From Ampelocalamus luodianensis (taxonomy: Eukaryota; Streptophyta; Magnoliopsida; Poales; Poaceae): 64,000 bases of DNA. Shown in pieces: positions 50,301 through 60,485 of this stretch. Position 1 is the stretch's first letter. Each line of letters begins with the position of its first letter. The notes beneath the pieces were generated by a model. The model was given only the letters and a program-made list of their open reading frames with translations. It ran no database searches and had not been told where the DNA came from. The DNA lies in contig JAYEVH010000331.1 in assembly GCA_036346255.1 (NCBI GenBank), positions 1 through 64,000 of the forward strand, given 5' to 3'. The position numbers and the translations under genes are program-made.

Positions 50301-51405
50301 CGCAGCGAGAGCGAAGATGACGAAGTGGCTCGGACGATTCTTTGGGTGCCACGAGCTGGAGCGGGCAAAATGGATGCGGCGAGAGAGTGGATCGCGATGG
50401 AGGGTTCTTTGCGCGGCGGCGCTAACGCAGCGGCGCTTCTGCCGCTCTCTTCTCGCGTAAAGCAAGCGAGCGGAGAGGCGAGAGGCGAAGAAGCGAAGGG
50501 CGGATGAGTGCGGTGAGGTTATAAAGCTCGGCGAAGCCGGAGAGAACACGCGTCCCGATGTGGCGGCGGCGAGGGCGTGGCAAGCATCGGCGGACGCGAG
50601 CTCCGGTGAGCAGCGGAGAAGGCGAGGTGATGCGGCAGGATGACCCACATGTCGATGTGGCGGTGAAGCGGACGCGAGTCGAGCAGTCGGCGCGATCGGA
50701 TGGTTGGACTTCGATCAATATCGCGGCGGCCGTTGGATCTAAAGCGGACGGTCGAGATCGATGCATGCATTTGGACAGGTCGGTTGATTCGGCGCCGCGC
50801 GGGCCGCACGATCTGCATCGGACGATCGACAATGATCGGGCTCGGCGGTGCAGCTAGCGCGCGGTGGAACCAAGTGGCGTTTGTCAGTTCGAGCGGAGGT
50901 TGGTCAGAGCGAGAACGATGATTCGAGTTTGAAATAAAAAGGCGGATAAGGTTTGGGAATTTTAGAGTAGCTCTGAGCTCCAAAAATTCCGAAATTTTTA
51001 TGGTAGCTACTTGGGACAGAGAAAACCTTATTTAATTTTTCCAGGAGTTTTCATGCACTAGATTTCTCCCAATAAAATTCACAAGCTGCTGTTTAGAGGT
51101 TGACCAGTTTTTCCAAACTGGTTTGACTTGGGCATTTGAAAAAGCAAATAAAATCTAAAAATTGTGAAATAATTCAGGGAGGTAGATAGGATGATCAAGA
51201 TGATAGGAAAAATAATTTCATAGGATGATCACAAGTTTGAAGGCTAAGAATTTCTTGACAACAATTTCCATTCACAAGAATTTAATTCTAGAAAATGGAA
51301 ATTGCTAGGAAAAATTGGAAAACTTCCAAATGATTTGATGAGACAACAAAAGTTTTATTTCTCCTCAAAATTTTACATTTTAAATACAAACCCTAAGTTA
51401 GGGTT
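47336..51405 (-). repeat. Element D 5' LTR, about 4.1 kb
   Basis: Starts TGTGAGGACC and ends near GTTAGGGTT without a clean TGTTACA. The palindrome module is at 48102-48113. It is close to LTR A at both ends but different in the GC-rich central part (49500-50900). Minus-strand TATA-like sequence lies at 50519-50527. Confidence 0.85.
48102..48113 (-). repeat. LTR palindrome module, copy 6
   Basis: CTATTCGAATAG in the 5' LTR of element D. Confidence 0.85.
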
Positions 51406-52074
51406 ATTCTGATCGTGACGACAAGCAGCGCGCACGGCGCGATGCGGTTGGACCAAGTGGCCAGTGGCGCGATCGGGCCGGGCTCGGGTTGGGGTCGGTC
51501 GTCGCGGAGGAGAGCTGGCGCGGTCGAGGCGAGGCGTGCTGAGGTGGTCCGGTCGGACTTGAGTCGGGCTCGGGTTCGAGCCCGAAACAAGCGATGATCG
51601 CGATTTTGAGTTTAAAAATGAGAGAGTTTGGGAATTTTAGAGGTAGATCACGAGCTCCAAAATTCCAAAATTTTTATGGTAGCTACTATGGACAGGAACA
51701 ACATTGCATAAATTTTACAGAACTTTTATGCATTGCATTGTTCTGAAGAAAATTCACAATCTGCTGCCCTAGGAGTTTGACCATATTTGAAACAGAGTTG
51801 ACTTGCTCTTTTGAAATAGCAAATAAAATCTAAAAATTGTGAGATTTTCAGAGAGGTAGATAGGATGATCAAGATGATAGGAAAAAATATTCCTAGAGGA
51901 TGATCACAAGTTTGAGTTGATAATTTTGTTGACAACAATTATCATTCATAAGAACATGATTAAAGAAAAGGATAATTGCTAGGAAAAATGTAGAAACTTT
52001 CAAATGATCAAAAGTTTTTATTTCTCCACAAAATTTTACATTTGAAACACAAACCCTAACTTAGGGCTGTTACA
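51406..52074 (-). repeat. Stub of an A-like LTR
   Basis: Aligns with the inner end of LTRs A and D (for example AAATTTTTATGGTAGCTACT, then ACATTTGAAACACAAACCCT) and ends GGGCTGTTACA at 52074. It is clearly diverged, so it comes from an older element. Confidence 0.75.
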
Positions 52075-52309
52075 ATGAGTAGCGTCTTTTGGATAACTCT
52101 GAATATTCTAGTTGTATCATGATTTGATTGCCTATTGACGATTCTGAAAGTCGGATTAATTATTTATGATTTATTCAAATGTTGGAATCTCTTGGTAGTT
52201 AACATTATAAGAGAGGTTCTGCCGAAAAACTTGGTAAAATATTTTGGCTTAGAATTGTTTAATGTTAATTTGGTAGCATTCCAGGCTCTTGTTGGGCTGG
52301 GGTGTTACA
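52075..52309 (+). repeat. Stub of an E-like LTR 3' end
   Basis: Ends GGTAGCATTCCAGG...GGGCTGGGGTGTTACA, like the end of LTR E at 40940-40978, with divergence elsewhere. Confidence 0.6.
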
Positions 52310-53485
52310 CCTATCTTTTGATGACTATGTTGTACCCACCTGGCTCAAGAAGGGGCCCTAGGGAAGGGCGAAACCTTAGAGTGGGTGGACTGCGGTGAAA
52401 TGATGCATTGCAAAGGCATGTCATGAGCTCTAGACCACTTACCTTCGGAAGTGAATGGTGGCATCGACGGTTGCGAAGTAAACTAGAGAAATCATGTCTT
52501 GTGGGTAAAGTTGCACACCTCTGCAGAGTGTCAAACTATTCGAATAGCCGCGTCCTCGGTTATGAACATGCTAGCAAAGCTACTCAAAGTTAGATATTTG
52601 GTTTGTTTTCGAAGGACTTGTAAAAATTGGTTTTTGGTTGCTATCCAAATGGGTTTGGCGGGAGCCTTGTGTGACGGAGGTATCCTTCACACTTTGTTGA
52701 TGAATGTTATCCAACTCTAAAATTGATCTTTGCAAATGAATCTTAATTATTGTTAAATGCTTTAGAACCTATTACTTGTAATTAGATATAAACATGGCTT
52801 TATGCAAATCAACCATACAAGCTCTCCCTTGTGATATCCATGTATGCATGTCATATTGTTAATTGATGGGTGTGACTTGCTAGCACAGTAGTTGTGCTCA
52901 CTCTTGCTTTAAATTATCTTTTGAGCAAGGAAAAGAAAGTCTTGTGGTGCTCTTGCTGTGGACCAAATGGTCCTAGACAACTAGGATTGCGCCTCCTCCA
53001 AGCTGCACTGTGGTGTATTAGGTGGCTTTCTTGTTTACCTTCATTGTGTTTTGAGTTGTTGGCTTGTAAGCCTTCCTTTGTAAACAACATTGTTGATAAT
53101 AATAAAGCTCTTGATGAAGTGTATGTTACCACTCTTGTATCTTGTGAAGAGCTAGTTGTTGATCCTTGGGACTAGCTCGGTTCACAGAGATTCACAGGTG
53201 ATCACTGACCACCACGACCACCCTCGAGTCTGGTCGTGGGAGGTCTTTGGGGTGGTCCCTGCCCTCCACGACCTCCCTCGGGTCTGGTCGTGGGAGGACT
53301 AGGGTCGTCTCAGACCCCACGACCTCCTCAGGTTTGGTCCCTCAACCTCTCTTGAGTTGGCCGTGGCTTTTTGTGATCCTCCCGTGTGCACGACCAGGCC
53401 TAAAGACCTCCTGGTTTGGCCGAGAAAGGACCTCCTGGGTCCTGTGGTGGCTAAGTTTGGGAGACCTCCCGGTCGGGGTGTTACA
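52310..53485 (+). repeat. Element C 5' LTR, 3' part only
   Basis: Matches 59309-60485 closely and ends GGTCGGGGTGTTACA. About the first 3 kb of the LTR is missing. It carries an AATAAA at 53101-53106, a possible polyadenylation signal also present at 60098-60103. Confidence 0.85.
52536..52547 (+). repeat. LTR palindrome module, copy 7
   Basis: CTATTCGAATAG preceded by CACCTCTGCAGAGTGTCAAA, in plus-strand element sense. Confidence 0.85.
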
Positions 53486-53488
53486 AAG

Positions 53489-53502
53489 TGGTATCAGAGC
53501 TT
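53489..53502 (+). other. Element C primer binding site
   Basis: TGGTATCAGAGCTT, 3 nt after the LTR. It matches the initiator-methionine tRNA type and is the only undamaged site in the window. Confidence 0.88.
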
Positions 53503-55227
53503 CTCGTCTGCAGGTCGTAACCTAGTAGAATGGTCGTTAGGAAAGATTTTGAAACTTATTTTACAACAAGAAAAACAAAATAATTTGTTCTTTCCTTATC
53601 TAGGTCATCTTTCTGTTCTATTCACCTTCTCTCTATCTCTCCTTACCTTATTCCCCCTTGTCTTTTGCTTGCCTCAACGTTTTATGAAGTTAAATGGATT
53701 CTCTTGCCCTTGGAAATTTTCTATAGGACCGAGCCCTTTGTGTTCTAAGCATGCTAGACTCTTAGGAGCTATATTTGTTTAAACTACTAGTGCATTTGGA
53801 TGCCCAGCTAAGTAGCTTTAGAGAAGCCTTGGTGAATCTATTTTGCGAATCAAAGATTTTAGAATTTGATCTTAAGCAATTTTATTGGAATCTGGGGATT
53901 GGCGGAGGATAGGCCTTGTTTGAGATGGATTATAGAAGAGCAAGTTGGTGGGTTGTATAGGTTTAGGTTGTGCTTGTAGAAATGATCTATCAAGGAAAGT
54001 TTTACTGGTTATGAAGGAGATAGGAACTTGAAATATTGACTTGAATATTGGGGTAAATTGAATATTCTGGAATCTGGAACAGATTGTGATGTTAATTGCA
54101 ACTTGCAATAAATATGTGGATTGTGTTGAATCCAATTGAGTCTGATTAAATAGAAAATATGGACTTGAAGGGGATCTTGGTGATTTTGATAAATGTCTTG
54201 ATCATCTCATGGGTTTGTGATTCGATTATTAGAATGAATTGAATTGCCCATAGATCCGAATAGATTGTTTTGTTAGCTGGAAGCTTGCACCGGACTATGT
54301 GGGTTGTATCAGTTTAGTTGGATACAATTGCATTAGGAATTGAATTTGGAATAGCCTTGGTCGATTATAGGGCTATGTTGTAATTAGATTTTCAAATGGT
54401 GTGATGGTTGGATGTTGGGAGGTATGATTAAGGTGTATACTTTGGAGTTTTGATGATCTAAAGGGTTGCTAGTTAGCTAGTGCTAAATAATTTTGTGGAT
54501 TAAATTAAAATTGTGGTTCCAGAGGAGTCTCTTGGGAGAAACCTTGGTTCAAGATTGAACATAGTCATCTTGGAGCTTTTGGATTGAAAGAGAATCCCTT
54601 GGACTTTGGGCAGAGAAGGAGTATGCCAATCAAATTGATGGGCTTATTGAAATATCTAAGCCTTTGCCTAAGAAGGAATTGTGAATTGTGATTAATTTAC
54701 TAATATTTTGGGAGATTGAGTGGGTGGCTGAAATTCTAATTGGATAACTTTAAGGTATGTGAACTGGAGGAGTGCTAAAAAAATCTTTTGGGAGACTCTG
54801 TAATGAAGGATCTCAATAATAAATTGTGGATCTTGCTTGGATGGGAAGTTGATTCCTAGCTCCCAGCTAGCACCCAGCACTTGGTTGAAACAAGTGGCCC
54901 TTGAAAGAGCCAGTTGAAGGAAGTGAAGCTTCGTTGTCTCTGCTCTTCAAAGACAGCAAGCAAGACCTTTTGAAGACTGACGATTGAAAATCATCTCGCC
55001 AGCCCAACCATATAGCTTACACCACCCAGACTCTTTCTGTGTGCTGAGTCAGCTCACCAATTGGTAAGTGCTGACCGTTAGAACGTCGTAGAGTTGCTTA
55101 GTTCTTTTGGTAGCCTTTGAGTTGGTTTCTATTAATTTGGTTGTTTCTTGCTCTATCCCCTCTTGTTCTCCTTGACTCTTACCTATCTTTGGACTCCTTT
55201 TTCCTAACCCTTTAGAGGACCTGACAG
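53503..55227 (+). other. Element C leader, non-coding
   Basis: About 1.7 kb without recognised coding sequence. The short frame at 53357-53782 crosses the LTR boundary and is not a gene. Confidence 0.5.
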
Positions 55228-56199
55228 ATGGGGAAATCTTGTCACTCTAAAGATGGAAGCAGCAATGCCCCTCAGAATGTTAGTGCTGACAAGAACCAAG
55301 GTCTGACAGCAGAGACACTCCAAAATTTGAATCAACTCTTGGTCACCCAAACTCAGCTGTTGCAACGATTAATACAACGATTGGATGCCAGCAATACTCC
55401 CTTAGCCTCTGTTCCTATTGCACCAGAAGACAGATTTGAAGGACCTGGGGTATTGCACCAAGAGGAAACCGATTGCTTAAGTCATGAAGGCAAGGGTTAT
55501 TGGAAGGCCACATTGGCCGCTTCAGCCAGTGACTAAGATCGAGTCATCAAGCCACTCCCAATCAAGTTGAGAAAGAAAGGACTATGGATCTTACCCCAGG
55601 CCAATCAAGGATCAAAGCGAGTTCCAAAAGATCAATTGAAGATACTCCATCTTCAAGCTCCTTGCTAACAACGGGGCGGTGGTCATAAGAGGAAAATGAC
55701 AGGCCTTGTCGAGCATTATGTGCAGCTCAAGACTCAAAGAGCTACCCCAACTCAATCCAGTACTAGCGGATAACCACCTTTATGTTTCTAGGAGCAACAC
55801 TTCAACCATGAAAGCGGATGACTCTCGGTGGAAGCCACCTCGCAGGGCAAAACATCAATGGCAAAAGTTCGATGCTTCAAATGTTCGGATATAGGGCATT
55901 ATGCGGTCGATACCTAGAAGGCGTCAAGCGCTCACCGGACAACATTCCGAAACTACCCTTATAGCAACAATAACCCCAACGGCAGAAGAAAGGCCAATGC
56001 AAGAATTATGTCAAGTACAAAGTACGAAGTTTGGGCTTATCAATGCCCCAAGATGAGACGATGGCGCATCAAGCCACCTCTACACCTCAAGTTATCTGCT
56101 CAAGGCCAACCCGAAAGAAGTTCCTCCTATTGCAAGTGTCATGTGCTTCTCTGCAAAGAGTTGGGACATTACACCAATAAATGTCCAAAGAAGCGATGA
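55228..56199 (+). pseudogene. Element C gag with two zinc knuckles
   Basis: The first frame starts at 55228 (MGKSCHSKD) and has a Q/L-rich segment (LLVTQTQLLQRLIQRL, about residues 37-52) that could form a coiled coil. No capsid core is recognisable in between. Two CCHC-type knuckles follow: CFKCSDIGHYAVD at 55873-55914, whose last cysteine is replaced by threonine, and a second ending KELGHYTNKCP at 56144-56184, with one base missing between the first two cysteines. The frames are not continuous. This is a decayed or reduced gag followed directly by the polypurine tract, with no pol. Confidence 0.65.
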
Positions 56200-56310
56200 G
56201 CAGATGAAGTTGGCAAGTGGCAGACAATCCTAGTCAAAAGCCCTTTCTTTGTCCACCTCTTCATTCTAGTCTTTCAGAATCTCGGTGAGATTCCCATAAG
56301 AGGGTAGGTT
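56200..56310 (+). other. Element C end of internal region and PPT
   Basis: A short untranslated stretch ends in AAGAGGGTAGGTT, a purine-rich tract just before the LTR start TGTAACACC at 56311. Confidence 0.65.
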
Positions 56311-57107
56311 TGTAACACCACTGGTTTTGAGCCTTTTGAAATTTTTAAAATAAAAGAACCATTTGGTTTTGATAAGAATTCAAAGCTTAAAGCGAGGATT
56401 TGAGTTTGAAGGATTTTAAAATGACTAAACTATACTTCAACTAATCCAAAGTTTTGTTCTCTTGGTGTACTCAAGCTCTCTAGAGCTATCTCTCCTTTTC
56501 TTTGTAGGATATACTCTTCCCTTGCCCAGCTCTTGTGCCCAGATCCCTCTTCCTCCATCTTGTTTGGACATGCTATTATGTCCACACCTTCCCTCTTATT
56601 TGACCTCCGGTGCTGTTCTCCTTTTCTTTTCTACTCGAACCTTGTCTTTTGGAGTTTCCCTCTGTCCAGACCACCTTTTTGGTCCAGGCCACCCTTTGGA
56701 TTAGGACCCCTCTCTTAATCTCTTTTGGTAGTTTTGATCTCTTTTGAGGCCTAGACTCTCCTTGTCACTAGACCTCTTCTAAGGACTAGACCATCTCTGT
56801 GGTTTTGACCTTTCTCGTCTGTTTGGGCACTCCCTAGGTCTAGACTCCCCTTGTGTTTAGCCCTTCGGTGTGTCTAGACCTCCCCCTACGTTTGGGCATG
56901 TTCTCATGCCCAGGCCTCCCTCTTGTTTAGTCATCTCCCTGAGTACAGGCCTCCTTGTGCCTGGAACTCTCTTATGAGGCTAAACCTCCCTCGTGATCAT
57001 CTGATCTCCTTCTATGTTCTTATGAACCCCTCTGTGTCCATTTGGACTTTCCCTTGTTTTGATCTTCGTAATGTTCTCTCTTTGGAAATTTCTTACCGCA
57101 CTAACCC

Positions 57108-57132
57108 GGTATTACCGTATGGCGGTAATACC
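57108..57132 (+). repeat. 10-bp perfect inverted repeat
   Basis: GGTATTACCG and CGGTAATACC with 5 bases between them. Further CGGTA/TACCG fragments follow to about 57270. Confidence 0.8.
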
Positions 57133-57542
57133 ATCATTCAACTCGCGGTCATACCGCTCCCAGGAAAATCTAGCTCTCCTTTGCATGTGTTCTGGAAATC
57201 CCATACCGCCTTGTAGTAACCAAAGCTACCAGCGAGCGGTAGTTCCGCTCCCAAACTGCGGTATTACCATTTCATGGGAACCCTCAAAACCCGTGGTTGA
57301 ACCTCCTTGAAACTCATTTGTATCTCTATCGCTTCTGTACCCTTCAATTTGCGTTGGACAGATGGATCTTGTCGACACGTTCAGCCGATTCGAACGTCCC
57401 ATCTTGTCCCTACCCTCCGATCTGCATTGGACAGCTTGGCCTAGTTAGCTTGTTCACTTGGTCCAAACGGCCCAACCATTCAAGTCCGTTCGATTAAAAT
57501 CCAACTGCTCCTACTCCTCCCGCTTCTTATCCTGCTATCACT

Positions 57543-57821
57543 GACCTCCCCTTGTGAGATCTTAGCCGTCAGGACCTCCCGTTGTTTCGATCTTAACCGT
57601 TAGGACCTCCCCTTGTGAGATCTTAGCTATCAGGACCTCCCCTTGTTTCGATCTTGACCGTTAGGACTTCCCCTTGTGAGATCTTAGCTGTCAGGACCTC
57701 CCCTTGTTTCGATCTTGACCATTAGGACCTTCCCTTGTGAGATCTTAGCCGTCAGGACCTCCCCTTGGTACGACCTTGACCGTCAGGACCTCCATCGCTT
57801 TGATCTTGACCGTCTAGACCT
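57543..57821 (+). repeat. 30/31-bp tandem array with dimeric order
   Basis: Nine or so consecutive units begin GACCTCC. They alternate between a 30-bp form with CTTGTGAGATCTTAGC and a 31-bp form with TTGTTTCGATCTTGACC, giving a 61-bp dimer repeated about four times before it degenerates. Confidence 0.9.
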
Positions 57822-57961
57822 CCCCTTGTTTTCCCTTTGTCTTTTGGACCACCTTGTCCTTAGATCTCCTGATTCACTGGTCTATTTGGAAAGACCACCC
57901 TCCGTGCCCTTTTTGCAAATGACCACCTCCTCGCGGTCTTTTGGTAGAGATCACCAGCGTT

Positions 57962-58148
57962 GGTCTTTTTGTAAAGACCACCCTCTTTGTCAAGACCACT
58001 CTTTGTGTGGTCAAGACCTTTGGTCTTTTTGCAAAGACCACCTCTGAGGTCACGACCTCCTCAGGACCTCTTGGTCCTTTTTGGCATGGACCACCCTTGC
58101 GGGTCAGACCACCCTGGTGGTCAAGACCTCTGGTCCTTTGCAAAGACC
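57962..58148 (+). repeat. Run of short hairpins
   Basis: GGTCTTTTTGTAAAGACC at 57962-57979 and GGTCTTTTTGCAAAGACC at 58022-58039 each form a 7-bp stem with a 4-base loop. GACCACC/GGTGGTC lies at 58107-58122, and GGTCCTTTGCAAAGACC at 58132-58148. Confidence 0.8.
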
Positions 58149-58403
58149 AACTGTGCGGTTCAAAGCCGCTCTTGACCTCCGTACCTCCCACCTGTGCTTG
58201 ATTTGTCCCATCTGTCAGATTCTGCTCATCTATTTCCCCTTTCCGTGTGTCCTAGCTACCATGGAAGTCTTCACGCATTTAATGTCTGTTGTGTCACATT
58301 AAATAATATCATCTTTTTGCAGCACTCGTGCTATCCTTTTTCAACACCCTCCTATTGTCACTTCCTTTACCAGCTCTCCTCTTTTTCTTCACCTTCTCTT
58401 GAC

Positions 58404-58444
58404 CACGTGTGCTTTGGACCTCTCAACAGCTCTGGCCATATAAG
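58404..58444 (+). promoter_or_regulatory. Predicted LTR C promoter: G-box and TATA
   Basis: CACGTG (58404-58409) lies 27 bp before CATATAAG (58437-58444). G-boxes bind plant bZIP and bHLH factors (general knowledge). Transcription would start near 58470 (inference). Confidence 0.5.
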
Positions 58445-59530
58445 CTTGAGCAAGCTCTCTTTCTTGGCCTCTTCCTCATTTTAGCTCTCTAGCTCTTCTG
58501 ACCAGTGCTTGGACCTCCTCCAAAATGGCCAAGCCTTCTGTGGTTCTTATTTGATGTTTCTTTGGAGTTCTTTTAATCTCTTTTTGATTTTTTTTGATCT
58601 TTAGTTGCTTTAACGTGTAGACCTCGACATCACATCTTTGGGGAGCCCGAGCTCGGTGAGGAAGTGGACCCATGAAGCTTTTCAAGCAGGAGGCAAGTTA
58701 CACCCTTGATCATTTTACACCCATTATTTCAATCTATGTATTTCTATTTCAAGCTAAGTAATGCATGCTTATTTTACTTAATATTTCAACACCTGTATTT
58801 GCTCTCATAGTTAGACCTAACTCCTTTTGTATGTCCAATGTTGATATTACTCTGATCTATTGTCACCTAGATGAAACCAGGACCTCTTAGAAAGAAATGC
58901 TTAGACCAAAATCCTGTTTTGGGAAGTTTTCAACTCTGAGACCAAACTGTTTTACCTCAAATGTTTTAACCATGACATTGGTGTATCCTAGAGGTTGCAA
59001 CCATGGCATGGGGGTTTCAACCATGGCATTGGTGTCTTATGCAGGTTTGAAAAGCAAAGAAATGGAAAATGGTTTGGACTTGGGCGAATCTGGTTGTTTG
59101 GTTGGTACAGGTCCATGCACAAGGGTCGTGTGATCCGATGCCCCAGGGTTGAGGTTGTCGCCTAGGTCAGTTAAGGACCGGTCTGCGAGTGTATTTTGCT
59201 ATGCCTTACCGTGCAACCAAATGTCTTGTGTGGGCGGGACCTGGTTAATTAATTTGCAAAGTTATCACCATGGTTGATCCGGCGGATCAGTGGGTGGTCT
59301 TTATGGCCTGTCTTTTGATGACTATGTTGTACCCACTGGCTCAAGAAGGGGCCCTAGGGAAGGGCAAACCTTAGAGTGGGTGGACTGCGGTGAAATGATG
59401 CATTGTAAAGGCATGTCATGAGCCCTAGACCACTTACCTTCGGAAGTGAATGGTGGCATCGACGGTTGCCAAGTAAACTAGAGAAATCATATCTTGTGGG
59501 TAAAGTTGCACACCTCTGCAGAGTGTCAAA

Positions 59531-59542
59531 CTATTCGAATAA
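59531..59542 (+). repeat. LTR palindrome module, copy 8
   Basis: CTATTCGAATAA, one mismatch from the perfect palindrome in the 5' LTR copy. Confidence 0.8.
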
Positions 59543-60097
59543 CCGCGTCCTCGGTTATGAACATGCTAGCAAAGCTGCTCAAAGTTAGATATTTGGTTTG
59601 TTTTCAAAGGACTTGTAAAAATTGGTTTTTGGTTGCTATCCAAATGGGTTTGGCAGGAGCCTTGTGACAGGAGGGTATCCTTCACACTTTGTTGATGAAT
59701 GTTATCCAACTCTAAAATTGATCTTTGCAAATGAATCTTAATTATTGTTAAATGCTTTAGAACCTATTACTTGTAATTAGATATAAACATGGCTTTAAGC
59801 AAATCAACCATACAAGCTCTCCCTTGTGATATCCATGTATGCATGTCATATTGTTAATTGACTGGTGTGATTTGCGAGCACGGTAGTTGTGCTCACTCTT
59901 GCTTGAAATTATCTTTTGAGCTGGGAAAGGAAAGTCTTGTGGTGCTCTTGTTGTGGACCAAATGGTCCTAGATGACTAGGATTGCGCCCTCGAGCCGACT
60001 GCCTATGGTGTATCGGGTGGCCTTCTTGTTTGCCTTCCACTGTGTTTTGAGTTGTTGGCTTGTAAGCCTCCCCTTTGTAAACAATATTGTTGATATT

Positions 60098-60103
60098 AAT
60101 AAA
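60098..60103 (+). terminator. Possible polyadenylation signal of LTR C
   Basis: AATAAA followed by GCTCTTGATGAAGTG, kept in the 5' LTR at 53101-53106. It lies about 1.66 kb after the predicted TATA box, which would make a long R region. Confidence 0.4.
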
Positions 60104-60485
60104 GCTCTTGATGAAGTGTATGTTACCACTCTTGTATGCTGTGAAGAGCTAGCTGTTGATCCTTGGGACTAGCTGGGCTCACACAGAGATTCACGGGGTG
60201 ATCCCTGACCAACACGACCACCCTCGGGTTTGGTTGTGAGAGGTCTTTGGGGTGGTCCCATCCCTCCACGACTTCCCTCAGGTCTGGTCGTGGGAGGACT
60301 AGGGTTGTCTCAGACCCCACGACCTCCTTAGGTTTGGTCCCTCAACCTCTCATCAGTTGGCTGTGGCTTTTTGGGATCCTCCCTTGTGTGCGACCAAGCC
60401 TGGAGACCTCTTGGTTTGGCCGAGACAGGACCTCCTGGGTCCTGTGGCGGCTAAGATTGGGAGACCTCCTGGTCGGGGCATTACA

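Larger units (their letters stand above)
40979..51405 (-). mobile_element. Element D: Ty3/gypsy element with truncated 3' LTR
   Basis: Same plan as element A and the same family (LTR ends, primer site and gag start agree). Its 3' LTR keeps only the last 1.6 kb next to the polypurine tract, because it is cut at the end of the LTR of E. This implies E or a recombination event came after D. The 5' LTR is about 4.1 kb. Its gag and RT frames are the cleanest in the window. Confidence 0.85.
52310..60485 (+). mobile_element. Element C: pol-less gypsy-like retrotransposon
   Basis: Read on the plus strand: the last 1.2 kb of a 5' LTR (52310-53485), a primer binding site, a 2.8 kb internal region with gag traces, a polypurine tract and a complete 3' LTR (56311-60485). 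No protease, RT or integrase motif was found in any frame. It therefore looks like a non-autonomous derivative that would need proteins from another gypsy element. Its LTR shares the palindrome module and the GACCTCC repeats with LTR B. Confidence 0.75.
56311..60485 (+). repeat. Element C 3' LTR, about 4.2 kb
   Basis: Starts TGTAACACCACTGG and ends GGTCGGGGCATTACA. In order it contains pyrimidine-rich CTAGACC-type repeats (56650-56950), a CGGTA-type inverted repeat (57108-57132), a 30/31-bp tandem array (57543-57821), hairpins (57962-58148), a G-box and TATA box (58404-58444), the palindrome module (59531-59542) and AATAAA (60098-60103). Open frames in it are non-conserved translations of repeats. 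Confidence 0.85.
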
